Source: Vulcanimicrobiota bacterium | GTDB taxonomy: Bacteria; Vulcanimicrobiota; Vulcanimicrobiia; Vulcanimicrobiales; Vulcanimicrobiaceae | DNA: 5,367 nt | Assembly: GCA_003155175.1 (NCBI GenBank) | Contig: PMFP01000091.1 | Coordinates: 1 to 5,367 of the forward strand | Reading direction: 5' to 3' | Shown: positions 1 to 5,367 of the stretch, piece by piece | Layout: the number at the start of each line of letters is the position of its first letter | How positions within the stretch are numbered: the first letter of the stretch is position 1 | The notes under the pieces: generated by a model | Seen by the model: only the letters and a program-made list of their open reading frames with translations | Database searches by the model: none | Told to the model about the DNA's origin: nothing | Translations under genes and position numbers: made by a program

Positions 1-1
1 G

Positions 2-307
2 GCGGAGACGATCGAGCAGATGAGCCGCAAGGACGTGAACTCATATCTCGCCGCGACCGAGGCGACCTGGACCGGAGACTATCGAGAGACGCTGGGGTCG
101 ATTTCCGTTCCGGTTCTCGTCACGTGCGGAGAGCGCGACGCGGTCGCGCCGCCCGAACTCTCGCGCGAGATCGCGGCCGCGATTCCCGGCGCGCGTCTCG
201 CGTTCGTCCCCGGCGCCGGCCACGTGGCCAACGCCGACAATCCCAAAGCCTTCGACGCGCTCCTGCGCGAGTTTTTGGAGAGCGCCGGAGCGCCGCCTAC
301 GCCGTAA
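2..307 (+). CDS. alpha/beta-hydrolase, C-terminal fragment (5' end outside window)
   Basis: This is the last 101 residues of an alpha/beta-hydrolase-fold enzyme. The frame is open to base 2, so the ATG at 20 is an internal methionine rather than a shown start. The end of the fold is clear: a beta strand (ISVPVLVTCGERD) leads to the acid position of the triad, Asp46 of the fragment (bases 137-139). About 28 residues later comes the catalytic histidine in PGAGHVANADNP, His74 (bases 221-223). A closing helix (FDALLREFLESAG) and a TAA stop at 305-307 follow. The spacing and the GHxxxxDxP-like motif are typical of the family. The nucleophile elbow (GxSxG), lid and substrate pocket lie outside the window, so the substrate (ester, lactone, epoxide, haloalkane or C-C bond) cannot be named. 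It converges on fdhD, overlapping its 3' end by 11 bp, and has no evident functional tie to formate metabolism. Confidence 0.85.
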   Translation, partial: AETIEQMSRKDVNSYLAATEATWTGDYRETLGSISVPVLVTCGERDAVAPPELSREIAAAIPGARLAFVPGAGHVANADNPKAFDALLREFLESAGAPPTP

Positions 308-1154
308 TGCGTTCGGGCGCGCTATAGACGTTGGCCCGTCCGGCCCGGACGAACCCGCAGAGCGTGACGTCGAACTCTCGCGCCAACTCGACGGCCAAGC
401 TGCTCGGCGCGGAGACGGCGCAGAGGATCGGGATTCGCGCGACGACGCTTTTCTGGAGAATTTCGTAGCTCGCGCGACCGCTGACGGCGAGGATCCGGCT
501 CGCCAGCGGTAGGCGCCCGGCGAGGAACGCGGAGCCGACGATTTTATCGATCGCGTTGTGCCGGCCGACGTCCTCGCGCACCTCGATCGCATCGCCGCCG
601 GCGTCGAAGAGCGCCGCGGCGTGCAGTCCGCCGGTTGCGCTGAAGACGCGCTGCGCCTCTCGCATGCGCTCGGGCAGCGCGTACAGCAGCGAGGCCGGGA
701 TCGAAAGCGCGTCTTGGACCGGCGCGATGCCGCGGTCTCGCAACGCGTCGAGCTGCGCGCGACCGCAGACGCCGCACGAGCTGGTCATCGTGAAGTGCCG
801 CTCGAATCGCTCGAGATCGGGCGCTCGATCGCCGCGCAGCACGACGTTGACGATGTTGTACCGCTGGCGCGTCTCCACGTCCGGGTCGACGCAGTACGTA
901 ATGCCCTCGATCTCGTCGCGCGATCGAACGACTCCTTCGCCGTACAGAAAGCCGGCGGCGAGTTCGAAATCGTTGCCCGGCGTGCGCATCGTGACCGCGA
1001 CCGTTTGGGTGGCGCCGCGCGCGACGATGCGAATCTCGAGCGGCTCTTCGGTCACGACGGAGTCGTCGCGCGTCGCTCGATGCGAGCCCTCGTGGGTGAC
1101 GACGCGCGTTTCGACGGTTCGTCCGGGTCGGGCGTCTGCCTCGCGAGGAATCAC
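297..1154 (-). CDS. fdhD: FdhD, formate dehydrogenase sulfurtransferase / accessory protein
   Basis: FdhD takes sulfur from a cysteine desulfurase (IscS in E. coli) and passes it to the bis-MGD cofactor of formate dehydrogenase, a step needed for activity; it acts in the cytoplasm. The product is 285 residues, close to the usual family length. Visible features: EEPLEIR near residues 36-42; RTPGNDFELAAGFLYGEG at 57-74; the sulfur-carrying CxxC loop TSSCGVCG (Cys127 and Cys130); GGLHAAALFD at 175-184; REDVGRHNAIDK at 193-204, the strongest family signature; SGRASYEILQK at 225-235; and a final block SAPSSLAVELA with CGFVRAGRANVYS. I chose the GTG at 1152-1154. Its GTGA overlaps the nrfD stop by 4 bp, it gives a normal-length N-terminus, and everything upstream in the same open frame is nrfD read out of frame. 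No Shine-Dalgarno sequence is evident, so translation is probably coupled to nrfD. Stop is TAG at 297-299. The gene appears intact. Confidence 0.95.
   Translation of the reverse strand: MIPREADARPGRTVETRVVTHEGSHRATRDDSVVTEEPLEIRIVARGATQTVAVTMRTPGNDFELAAGFLYGEGVVRSRDEIEGITYCVDPDVETRQRYNIVNVVLRGDRAPDLERFERHFTMTSSCGVCGRAQLDALRDRGIAPVQDALSIPASLLYALPERMREAQRVFSATGGLHAAALFDAGGDAIEVREDVGRHNAIDKIVGSAFLAGRLPLASRILAVSGRASYEILQKSVVARIPILCAVSAPSSLAVELAREFDVTLCGFVRAGRANVYSAPERITA
1151..1154 (-). other. GTGA start/stop overlap coupling nrfD to fdhD
   Basis: On the minus strand the last four bases of nrfD read GTGA: GTG is the proposed fdhD start and TGA the nrfD stop. There is no purine-rich ribosome site in the roughly 25 bases upstream, so re-initiation by ribosomes finishing nrfD is the likely way fdhD is translated. 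This overlap is the main reason for placing the fdhD start here. Confidence 0.75.
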
Positions 1155-2152
1155 TGCGGCTGCCGGAACGCGGCATGAGGATTCGCTGCGGATTCCTTTC
1201 CGGCTTCGATAAGCGTCTCGCGCAGCACGTACCCCCCGGCCAGCGTCAACAGCGACGACACGATCGTGCGCCACTTTTGCGCTCGCGGCGGAAGATCGAA
1301 CAGTCCGCCCAGGATCGAGAGCGCGCCGGGAATCAGGATCCCTCCGTACAGCGTCACGTTCCGAAAGCGGCGTCCGCGCGGTCCGTCGTACATCGGAGCA
1401 CCGTATGCGCCGGAGATGCGGCGGAAATCGCCGAGCACGGCCATCTCGACGACGCTCGCGACGGCTTCGAGCCGCTCGAGCCGTCCGATCACGGCCATGT
1501 TGCCTTCCAGCGCGGAGTAGAGCGACGCGATCGCGCACGCGCCCGCGACGCTCGAACACACCGACGCGGCCGGAATGTGCCGTTTCCCCGCACCCCACAA
1601 AGGAATCGCGGTCGCGCTGAGCAGCACGCCGGTATAGCCGGACATGAAGCATCCGAGCAACGCTTGCAGCAGAACGCCGGACGGCGGAACGAACCGGTCG
1701 AGCCGTCGCGACAGCGTGCCGTCGTCGATGAGCTCGCGCGCGACGCTCCCCGCGGCGGTTCCCGAATAGAGCAGAAGGCCCCAGACGCCCATGGACATCG
1801 GCGACTTGAACTTGACGATCCGCAGCATGTTGAGGAAGCGTTCCGGACGCCCGAGATGCGAGATCAACAAGATCGGACTCGCGCTGGCGAGTGCGAGCCC
1901 GGCAAAGCGCGCCGCGCGGCGCAGGCGCAGATCCTCGGCGCGGTCGCCGCGCGCGACGGCCGCCACGATGCCCAAGCCCCCGGTAATGCCGCCGACGAAG
2001 AGATAGGCGACGACGTTCCATCCCCAGTGCGGTGCTTTGAGCAGCGGCCGGTCGAAATACGTCGGCGCTTCGGGAAATCCGGCCTGCGGCGAGGCTCCCG
2101 CGAACGCGTCGTCGGGCTGCGGAACGCGCGGCGGCGCGTCGCTACGATGCAC
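1151..2152 (-). CDS. nrfD: NrfD/PsrC-family integral membrane subunit, probable quinone-facing anchor of the formate dehydrogenase
   Basis: This is a 333-residue polytopic membrane protein of the NrfD/polysulfide reductase PsrC family. These proteins anchor iron-sulfur oxidoreductases and exchange electrons with quinone without binding heme. About 40 polar residues precede the first helix (PTYFDRPLLKAPHWGW). Roughly eight hydrophobic segments follow, near residues 44-66, 82-99, 119-138, 157-176, 185-204, 215-230, 267-286 and 304-322; boundaries are by eye. Family hallmarks include ISHLGRPERFLNML (97-110), the KSPMSMGVWGL loop (116-126), SGYTGVLLSATAIPLW (171-186), and a C-terminal RETLIEAGKESAANPHAAF. 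Start is GTG at 2150-2152, overlapping the beta-subunit stop by 11 bp with no clear Shine-Dalgarno sequence, which suggests coupling. Stop is TGA at 1151-1153. Its position directly after the ferredoxin subunit implies it receives electrons from that subunit. The family is clear; the role in this complex is inferred from context. The symbol is a family name, not proof of nitrite reduction. Confidence 0.92.
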   Translation of the reverse strand: MHRSDAPPRVPQPDDAFAGASPQAGFPEAPTYFDRPLLKAPHWGWNVVAYLFVGGITGGLGIVAAVARGDRAEDLRLRRAARFAGLALASASPILLISHLGRPERFLNMLRIVKFKSPMSMGVWGLLLYSGTAAGSVARELIDDGTLSRRLDRFVPPSGVLLQALLGCFMSGYTGVLLSATAIPLWGAGKRHIPAASVCSSVAGACAIASLYSALEGNMAVIGRLERLEAVASVVEMAVLGDFRRISGAYGAPMYDGPRGRRFRNVTLYGGILIPGALSILGGLFDLPPRAQKWRTIVSSLLTLAGGYVLRETLIEAGKESAANPHAAFRQPQ

Positions 2153-3005
2153 GGAAGATCGCCCAGCCGGCCAGCGCCAGCCCGAACGCGGCGAGCGCGG
2201 CCGCGGTGTAGCCGGCGCGTTGCCGCGTGGACGGCAACACCGGTTCGGCCGGCAGGTTGTAGCTCTCGGGGCGACCGGTCAGCAAGAAAAACGCGCCGAG
2301 CGGACCGATGCCGCCGCCCACGTCGTCCGCGCCGTACAGCGCCGCTGCGACGCCGCGCTCTTGCAGGTTTGCGACGCGTTCGCGCGCCTCGTCGCGCAAC
2401 TCGTCGAGGTCGCCGAACCGTATGGATTCGGTCGGGCACGCTTTGGCGCACGCCGGGACGAAGCCGAGCTTCTGCCGGTCGTAACAGAGCGTGCACTTGC
2501 CGGCGACGCCGCCCGAACCCGCGAGCGCAGTGCGGTTCTCCTCGCGCCGATTTTCGTTCAGCGTCGCGAGATTGTACTGACGCCCCAGCGGATCGAAACG
2601 TTCGACGAGATCGATGACGCCGAACGGGCACGAGACCACGCAGTACCCGCAACCGTTGCAGACGTCGGGCTGGACGAAGACGTTTCCGAACTCGTTCCGG
2701 ATGATGGCGCCGGTCGGACAGGCTTCGTGGCAACCCGCTGCCGTGCAGTGCTTGCAGACGTCGCTGAGCATGGACCAGCGGTCCGTCACGCCGGCGTCGC
2801 CAAGTTCCGTGGTCTCGACGAACGCGACGTGACGCCAGCTCGTTCCCGAGAGCTGTGACGTGTTGTCGTAGGAGTCGCCGGTGAATTCGAAGCCGTCGGC
2901 CGGCAACTCGTTCCATTGCTTGCAGGCGACTTCGCAGGCCTTGCAGCCGATGCAGAGCGTCGCGTCGGTGAAGAATCCGGTGGCCATGCTAACCGGCGTT
3001 CCCAT
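2142..3005 (-). CDS. Formate dehydrogenase beta subunit, four [4Fe-4S] ferredoxin with C-terminal membrane helix (FdnH/FdoH-like)
   Basis: This 287-residue electron-transfer subunit links the catalytic alpha subunit to the membrane. It carries 16 cysteines in the order expected for four [4Fe-4S] clusters: CIGCKACEVAC (Cys18, 21, 24, 28); C84, C87, C92 and C96 with an ACPTGA turn; CNGCGYCVVSC (116, 119, 122, 126) followed by PFGV; and C171, C174, C186 and C190 ending in ACPTES. A hydrophobic helix at about residues 266-284 (AGYTAAALAAFGLALAGWAIF) followed by a short tail matches the single C-terminal anchor of FdnH. Length is also near that of FdnH. Two ATG starts are possible. The ATG at 3003-3005 overlaps alpha by 17 bp. 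The ATG at 2985-2987 (residue 7) follows the alpha stop after one base and gives a more family-like start, MATGFFTDATLCIGC. Neither has a well-placed Shine-Dalgarno sequence. The longer form is recorded here, but the shorter is at least as likely. Stop is TAG at 2142-2144. FdnH-like is favoured over HybA-like proteins by the neighbouring alpha gene. Confidence 0.95.
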   Translation of the reverse strand: MGTPVSMATGFFTDATLCIGCKACEVACKQWNELPADGFEFTGDSYDNTSQLSGTSWRHVAFVETTELGDAGVTDRWSMLSDVCKHCTAAGCHEACPTGAIIRNEFGNVFVQPDVCNGCGYCVVSCPFGVIDLVERFDPLGRQYNLATLNENRREENRTALAGSGGVAGKCTLCYDRQKLGFVPACAKACPTESIRFGDLDELRDEARERVANLQERGVAAALYGADDVGGGIGPLGAFFLLTGRPESYNLPAEPVLPSTRQRAGYTAAALAAFGLALAGWAIFRAS

Positions 3006-5367
3006 CGTCGTCGCCGGTTCCCATCTGACGCAGCCCGTGATGCACGTCGGCGCCGCCCGGACCGAGCGGAGCGTCCATGCGCTTTGCGAGCGCCGGGTCG
3101 TCGATGCCGTGGCCTACGGCTTGGCCGTCGGGCGCGGCGTTGCGAGGCGCCGGCGACTCCGCCGCGGCATTGGTCCGCCTCGGGCGCCGGCCCGCGCGGA
3201 TCGCGCACGTGAGCGACTTACTTTCGTGGATCGAGACGTTGGGGTCCATGACGAGCGCAATCAGATCGCCGGGCGAGTCGCCGTGCGCGAACCCGAAGCG
3301 CCCGTAGTTGTACGGGATGCCGATCTGATGAATGCGCCGGCCGCGCCCGATCCGAAGCGGGCGCAAGCGCCCGGTCACGAGCGCGCGCGCTTCCATCTCG
3401 CCAAGCGCGGTCGAGATCGTCACCCAATCGCCGCTCGCAATGCCTCTCTCGACGGCGAGCTGCGGATCGAGCTCGCAGAAGGCGGCCGGCTGCAGTTCGG
3501 CCAGCCACGGAACGTACCGCGTCCACACGCCGGACATCTCGGTCACGCGATACGTCGTGAGCACGTGCGGATATTTCGCGTCCACGGGCTCGTTGTAGGC
3601 GTTGTCGGGGCGGACCCATTCCTGCAACACGGGATTGTTCTGCTGCGCGTAGAGCTGGTTTTCGATCACCGATTGGAGTGGTTCGTAGTGCGTGGGGACC
3701 GGCGCGTCTTTGAGCCCCGCGTTCACGAAGAGCGCGCCTTTACCGTCGAGCATCATGATGAACGGATCCGCGCCCGAGTGCGCGTCCATGCCGGTTCCGT
3801 CGGGGTTGGCGGGCGTGCCCGGCGCCTTCGTCAGCGGGAAGTCGGGAACGTCAATTCCCGTCCATTTACCTGCGCCGGCGTCCCACCAGACGTATTTCTT
3901 GCGCTCGCTCCACGGCTTGCCGTCCGGATCTGCCGACGCACGATTGTAGAGCGTGCGTCGGTTGGCCGGCCACGACCATCCCCATCCCAGCGACGTCGAA
4001 TCGTCGCCCCGCCGGTTTCGCGCGCGATTGGTAACGCGATCCGGACAGACGCCGGTGTAGATCCAGGCGCCCGCCGCGGTCGAGCCGTCGTCTTTTAAGT
4101 CGGCGAATGCGGCGATCTGCTCGCCCGTGCGCGTGTCGAAGCCGTTGATCTCTTGCAGCACCTTGAACGCCGACGGCTCGCCGGCCGCCCGTTCGCGTTC
4201 GTCGTCGCTGTCGTAGTTCCACGTCATGTCCAGGATTGGCCGGTCCTTGCGATCGCTCGAGTCCGCATAGAGCGCCTTGAGACGATTGCCGAGCCCGTAA
4301 AAGTACGCGAGATCGCTGCGCGCGTCGCCGGCCGGCTCGACCGCTTTGTCATGCCATTGGAGCAGACGGCTCGTCTGCACCATCGTCCCGCATTTTTCGA
4401 GCACCGTCGCGGCGGGCAAGAAGAAGCATTCGGTCGCGATGGCTGAGGGATCGGCGCCTTCGCGTTTCCAGAACGACGTGGTTTCGTTTTCGTAGCTGTC
4501 GATGTTGACGAACCAATCCAGGCGTTCCATCGCCGCCGCGACCAGCGCGGCGTTCTGGCCCGAAGCCGCCGGGTTCTGACCGATCACAAAGTAGCCTTTG
4601 ACGACGCCGTCTTTCATCGCAAACGTCGTCGGCAACGTCGAGTGATCGCCGGTGAGCTGCGGCAGATAGTCGAAGCAGTAGCCGTTGTCCGCCGTCGCGG
4701 CGTCGCCGTAAAACGCTTTGAGCTGGGAGACGACGTACTTGGGCGTGTTGGCCCACCAGCCGGTCTTCTTCGTATTGGTTTCCAAGTAGGCCGCGAGCGT
4801 TTGCTCGTCGCGCAGCGCGGACGGCATCGGCAGGTAACCGGGCAGCAAGTCGTAGAGCGTGGCGACGTCGGTCGCGCCTTGGATGTCGGCGTGTCCGCGC
4901 AGCGCCATGATCCCTCCGCCGGGGCGTCCCATGTTTCCGAGGAGCAGCTGCAGGATCGCCGCGGTGCGTATGAACTGCACCCCGACCGTATGCTGCGTCC
5001 AGCCGACGGCGTAGGCGAACGCGGTGGTCCGTTCGCGCCCGCTGTTGCGCACGATCGCCTCGGCGATCTTCAGCCACGTCTCCTTCGGCGTCCCGCACAC
5101 GCGCTCGACCATCTCCGGCGTGTAGCGAGCGAAGTGCCGGCGCAGGACGTTGAGGACGCAGCGCGGGTGCTGCAGCGCCGGATCCGACACGACGCGTCCG
5201 TCGCCGTCTCTTTCGAAGGCCCAAGCCGACACGTCGTAGCTGCGCTTCTCCGAGTCGTATCCGGAAAAAAGACCGTCGAGGTCCTCTGCGCCACGATACG
5301 ATTCGTTGACGACGTGCGCTGCGTTGGTATAGACGGCGACGTACTCCTTAAAGTACAGGTCGTTCGA
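2989..5367 (-). CDS. Formate dehydrogenase major (alpha) subunit, FdnG/FdoG type, 5' end outside window
   Basis: This is the C-terminal 792 residues of a bis-MGD molybdenum/tungsten formate dehydrogenase. The frame stays open to base 5367. The GTG at 5230-5232 is not the start, because the 45 codons upstream of it still read family sequence (KEYVAVYTNAAHVVNES, DLDGLFSGYD). Residues below count from the window edge. HPRCVLN and RYTPEMVERVCGTPKE lie near 67-98. GWTQHTVG (122-129) and LLGNMGRPGGGIMALRGH (142-159) contact the cofactor domain in this family. A molybdopterin-domain block contains VIGQNPAASGQNAA at about 261-274. The subfamily hallmark is the tryptophan-rich stretch at 460-496 (WPANRRTLYNRASADPDG, KPWSERKKYVWWD). 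The C-terminal dinucleotide-binding domain starts near 601 (HVLTTYRVTEMSG) and ends with HQIGIPYNYGRFGFAHGDS and SKSLTCAIRAGRRPRR (to 731). A 61-residue polar tail then runs to TAG at 2989-2991. By comparison with FdnG (about 1,015 residues), some 285 N-terminal residues are missing. They would include any Tat signal, the proximal [4Fe-4S] cysteines and the catalytic Sec or Cys. It is the first visible gene of the operon and overlaps beta. Confidence 0.96.
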   Translation of the reverse strand, partial: SNDLYFKEYVAVYTNAAHVVNESYRGAEDLDGLFSGYDSEKRSYDVSAWAFERDGDGRVVSDPALQHPRCVLNVLRRHFARYTPEMVERVCGTPKETWLKIAEAIVRNSGRERTTAFAYAVGWTQHTVGVQFIRTAAILQLLLGNMGRPGGGIMALRGHADIQGATDVATLYDLLPGYLPMPSALRDEQTLAAYLETNTKKTGWWANTPKYVVSQLKAFYGDAATADNGYCFDYLPQLTGDHSTLPTTFAMKDGVVKGYFVIGQNPAASGQNAALVAAAMERLDWFVNIDSYENETTSFWKREGADPSAIATECFFLPAATVLEKCGTMVQTSRLLQWHDKAVEPAGDARSDLAYFYGLGNRLKALYADSSDRKDRPILDMTWNYDSDDERERAAGEPSAFKVLQEINGFDTRTGEQIAAFADLKDDGSTAAGAWIYTGVCPDRVTNRARNRRGDDSTSLGWGWSWPANRRTLYNRASADPDGKPWSERKKYVWWDAGAGKWTGIDVPDFPLTKAPGTPANPDGTGMDAHSGADPFIMMLDGKGALFVNAGLKDAPVPTHYEPLQSVIENQLYAQQNNPVLQEWVRPDNAYNEPVDAKYPHVLTTYRVTEMSGVWTRYVPWLAELQPAAFCELDPQLAVERGIASGDWVTISTALGEMEARALVTGRLRPLRIGRGRRIHQIGIPYNYGRFGFAHGDSPGDLIALVMDPNVSIHESKSLTCAIRAGRRPRRTNAAAESPAPRNAAPDGQAVGHGIDDPALAKRMDAPLGPGGADVHHGLRQMGTGDDDGNAG
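2993..3025. repeat. Short imperfect direct repeat across the alpha/beta gene junction
   Basis: On the plus strand, 2993-3006 reads CCGGCGTTCCCATC and 3014-3025 reads CCGGTTCCCATC. These are the same unit apart from a 2-base difference, separated by 7 bases. On the coding strand the two copies each carry ATGGGAAC, so the repeat encodes the last residues of alpha (MGTGDDDGNAG). In another frame it supplies the upstream ATG of the beta gene. It looks like a small local duplication rather than a regulatory element, but it creates the start ambiguity for beta. Confidence 0.6.

Noticed and set aside
256..276. Hairpin followed by five Ts on the plus strand (CGCGC, loop TCCT, GCGCG, then AG and TTTTT), resembling an intrinsic terminator.
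   Set aside because: It lies inside the hydrolase reading frame about 30 bases before its stop and codes for the normal closing helix (ALLREFLE). A 5-bp stem is easily produced by chance in GC-rich DNA.
337..351. Perfect inverted repeat CGTCCG-GCC-CGGACG just after the hydrolase stop.
   Set aside because: It has no T-tract on either strand and sits within the conserved 3' coding region of fdhD (GFVRAGRANV), so it is better explained by codon content than as a terminator.
1155..2021. Upstream part of the long minus-strand frame containing fdhD, which could suggest a fusion protein with a 289-residue N-terminal domain.
   Set aside because: This stretch is nrfD in another frame. Its translation is Arg-rich without family features, and a GTG start overlapping the nrfD stop gives a normal-length FdhD.
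1175..2617. A 480-codon open frame on the plus strand and several other long antisense frames, including 2881-4098.
   Set aside because: They lie opposite confidently identified nrfD, beta and alpha genes. Their translations are Arg/Ala-rich with no recognisable domain, as expected for shadow frames in GC-rich DNA.
2989..3208. Possible frameshift near the end of the alpha gene, suggested by the odd C-terminal tail.
   Set aside because: The conserved family sequence ends naturally at RAGRRPRR, and neither alternative frame downstream resembles a formate dehydrogenase C-terminus. An extension is the simpler reading.
5230..5232. GTG as the start of the alpha subunit.
   Set aside because: The 45 codons upstream remain open and read clear formate dehydrogenase sequence (YTNAAHVVNES, LFSGYD), so translation begins beyond the right edge.

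Overview
This is a GC-rich, fully coding stretch of bacterial DNA. It holds most of a membrane-bound formate dehydrogenase operon on the minus strand, plus the tail of an unrelated plus-strand gene at the left edge. Very dense packing, GTG starts and long spurious open frames on the opposite strand fit a high-GC bacterium. The sequence alone does not fix a phylum. An aerobic or facultative soil-type lineage is plausible, but that is only a guess.

Layout from left to right: (1) bases 2-307, plus strand, the C-terminal 101 residues of an alpha/beta-hydrolase, open to the left edge. (2) 297-1154, minus, FdhD, the sulfurtransferase that activates formate dehydrogenase. (3) 1151-2152, minus, an NrfD/PsrC-type multi-pass membrane protein. 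(4) 2142-3005, minus, a four-cluster ferredoxin-like beta subunit with a C-terminal membrane helix. (5) 2989 to beyond 5367, minus, the C-terminal 792 residues of an FdnG/FdoG-type formate dehydrogenase alpha subunit. Transcription runs right to left: alpha, beta, nrfD, fdhD. Each junction overlaps (17, 11 and 4 bp), so this is one translationally coupled operon. Its promoter and the start of alpha lie beyond the right edge.

How it should work: the alpha subunit (Mo/W-bis-MGD) oxidises formate to CO2. Electrons pass through the four [4Fe-4S] clusters of beta to the membrane and reach quinone through the NrfD protein. FdhD delivers sulfur to the molybdenum cofactor of alpha, so the operon carries its own maturation factor. 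The main departure from the E. coli FdnGHI/FdoGHI pattern is the membrane subunit: an NrfD-type protein stands where the di-heme cytochrome b subunit (FdnI) would be. Other points of note are a 61-residue polar tail on alpha beyond the usual family end, a short imperfect direct repeat across the alpha/beta junction that bears on the beta start, and an 11-bp tail-to-tail overlap between fdhD and the hydrolase.

No RNA gene, mobile element, CRISPR array or convincing terminator was seen. No gene-free stretch approaches 300 bases. I see no evidence of a wholly new system: the components are recognisable, and the interest lies in how they are combined.
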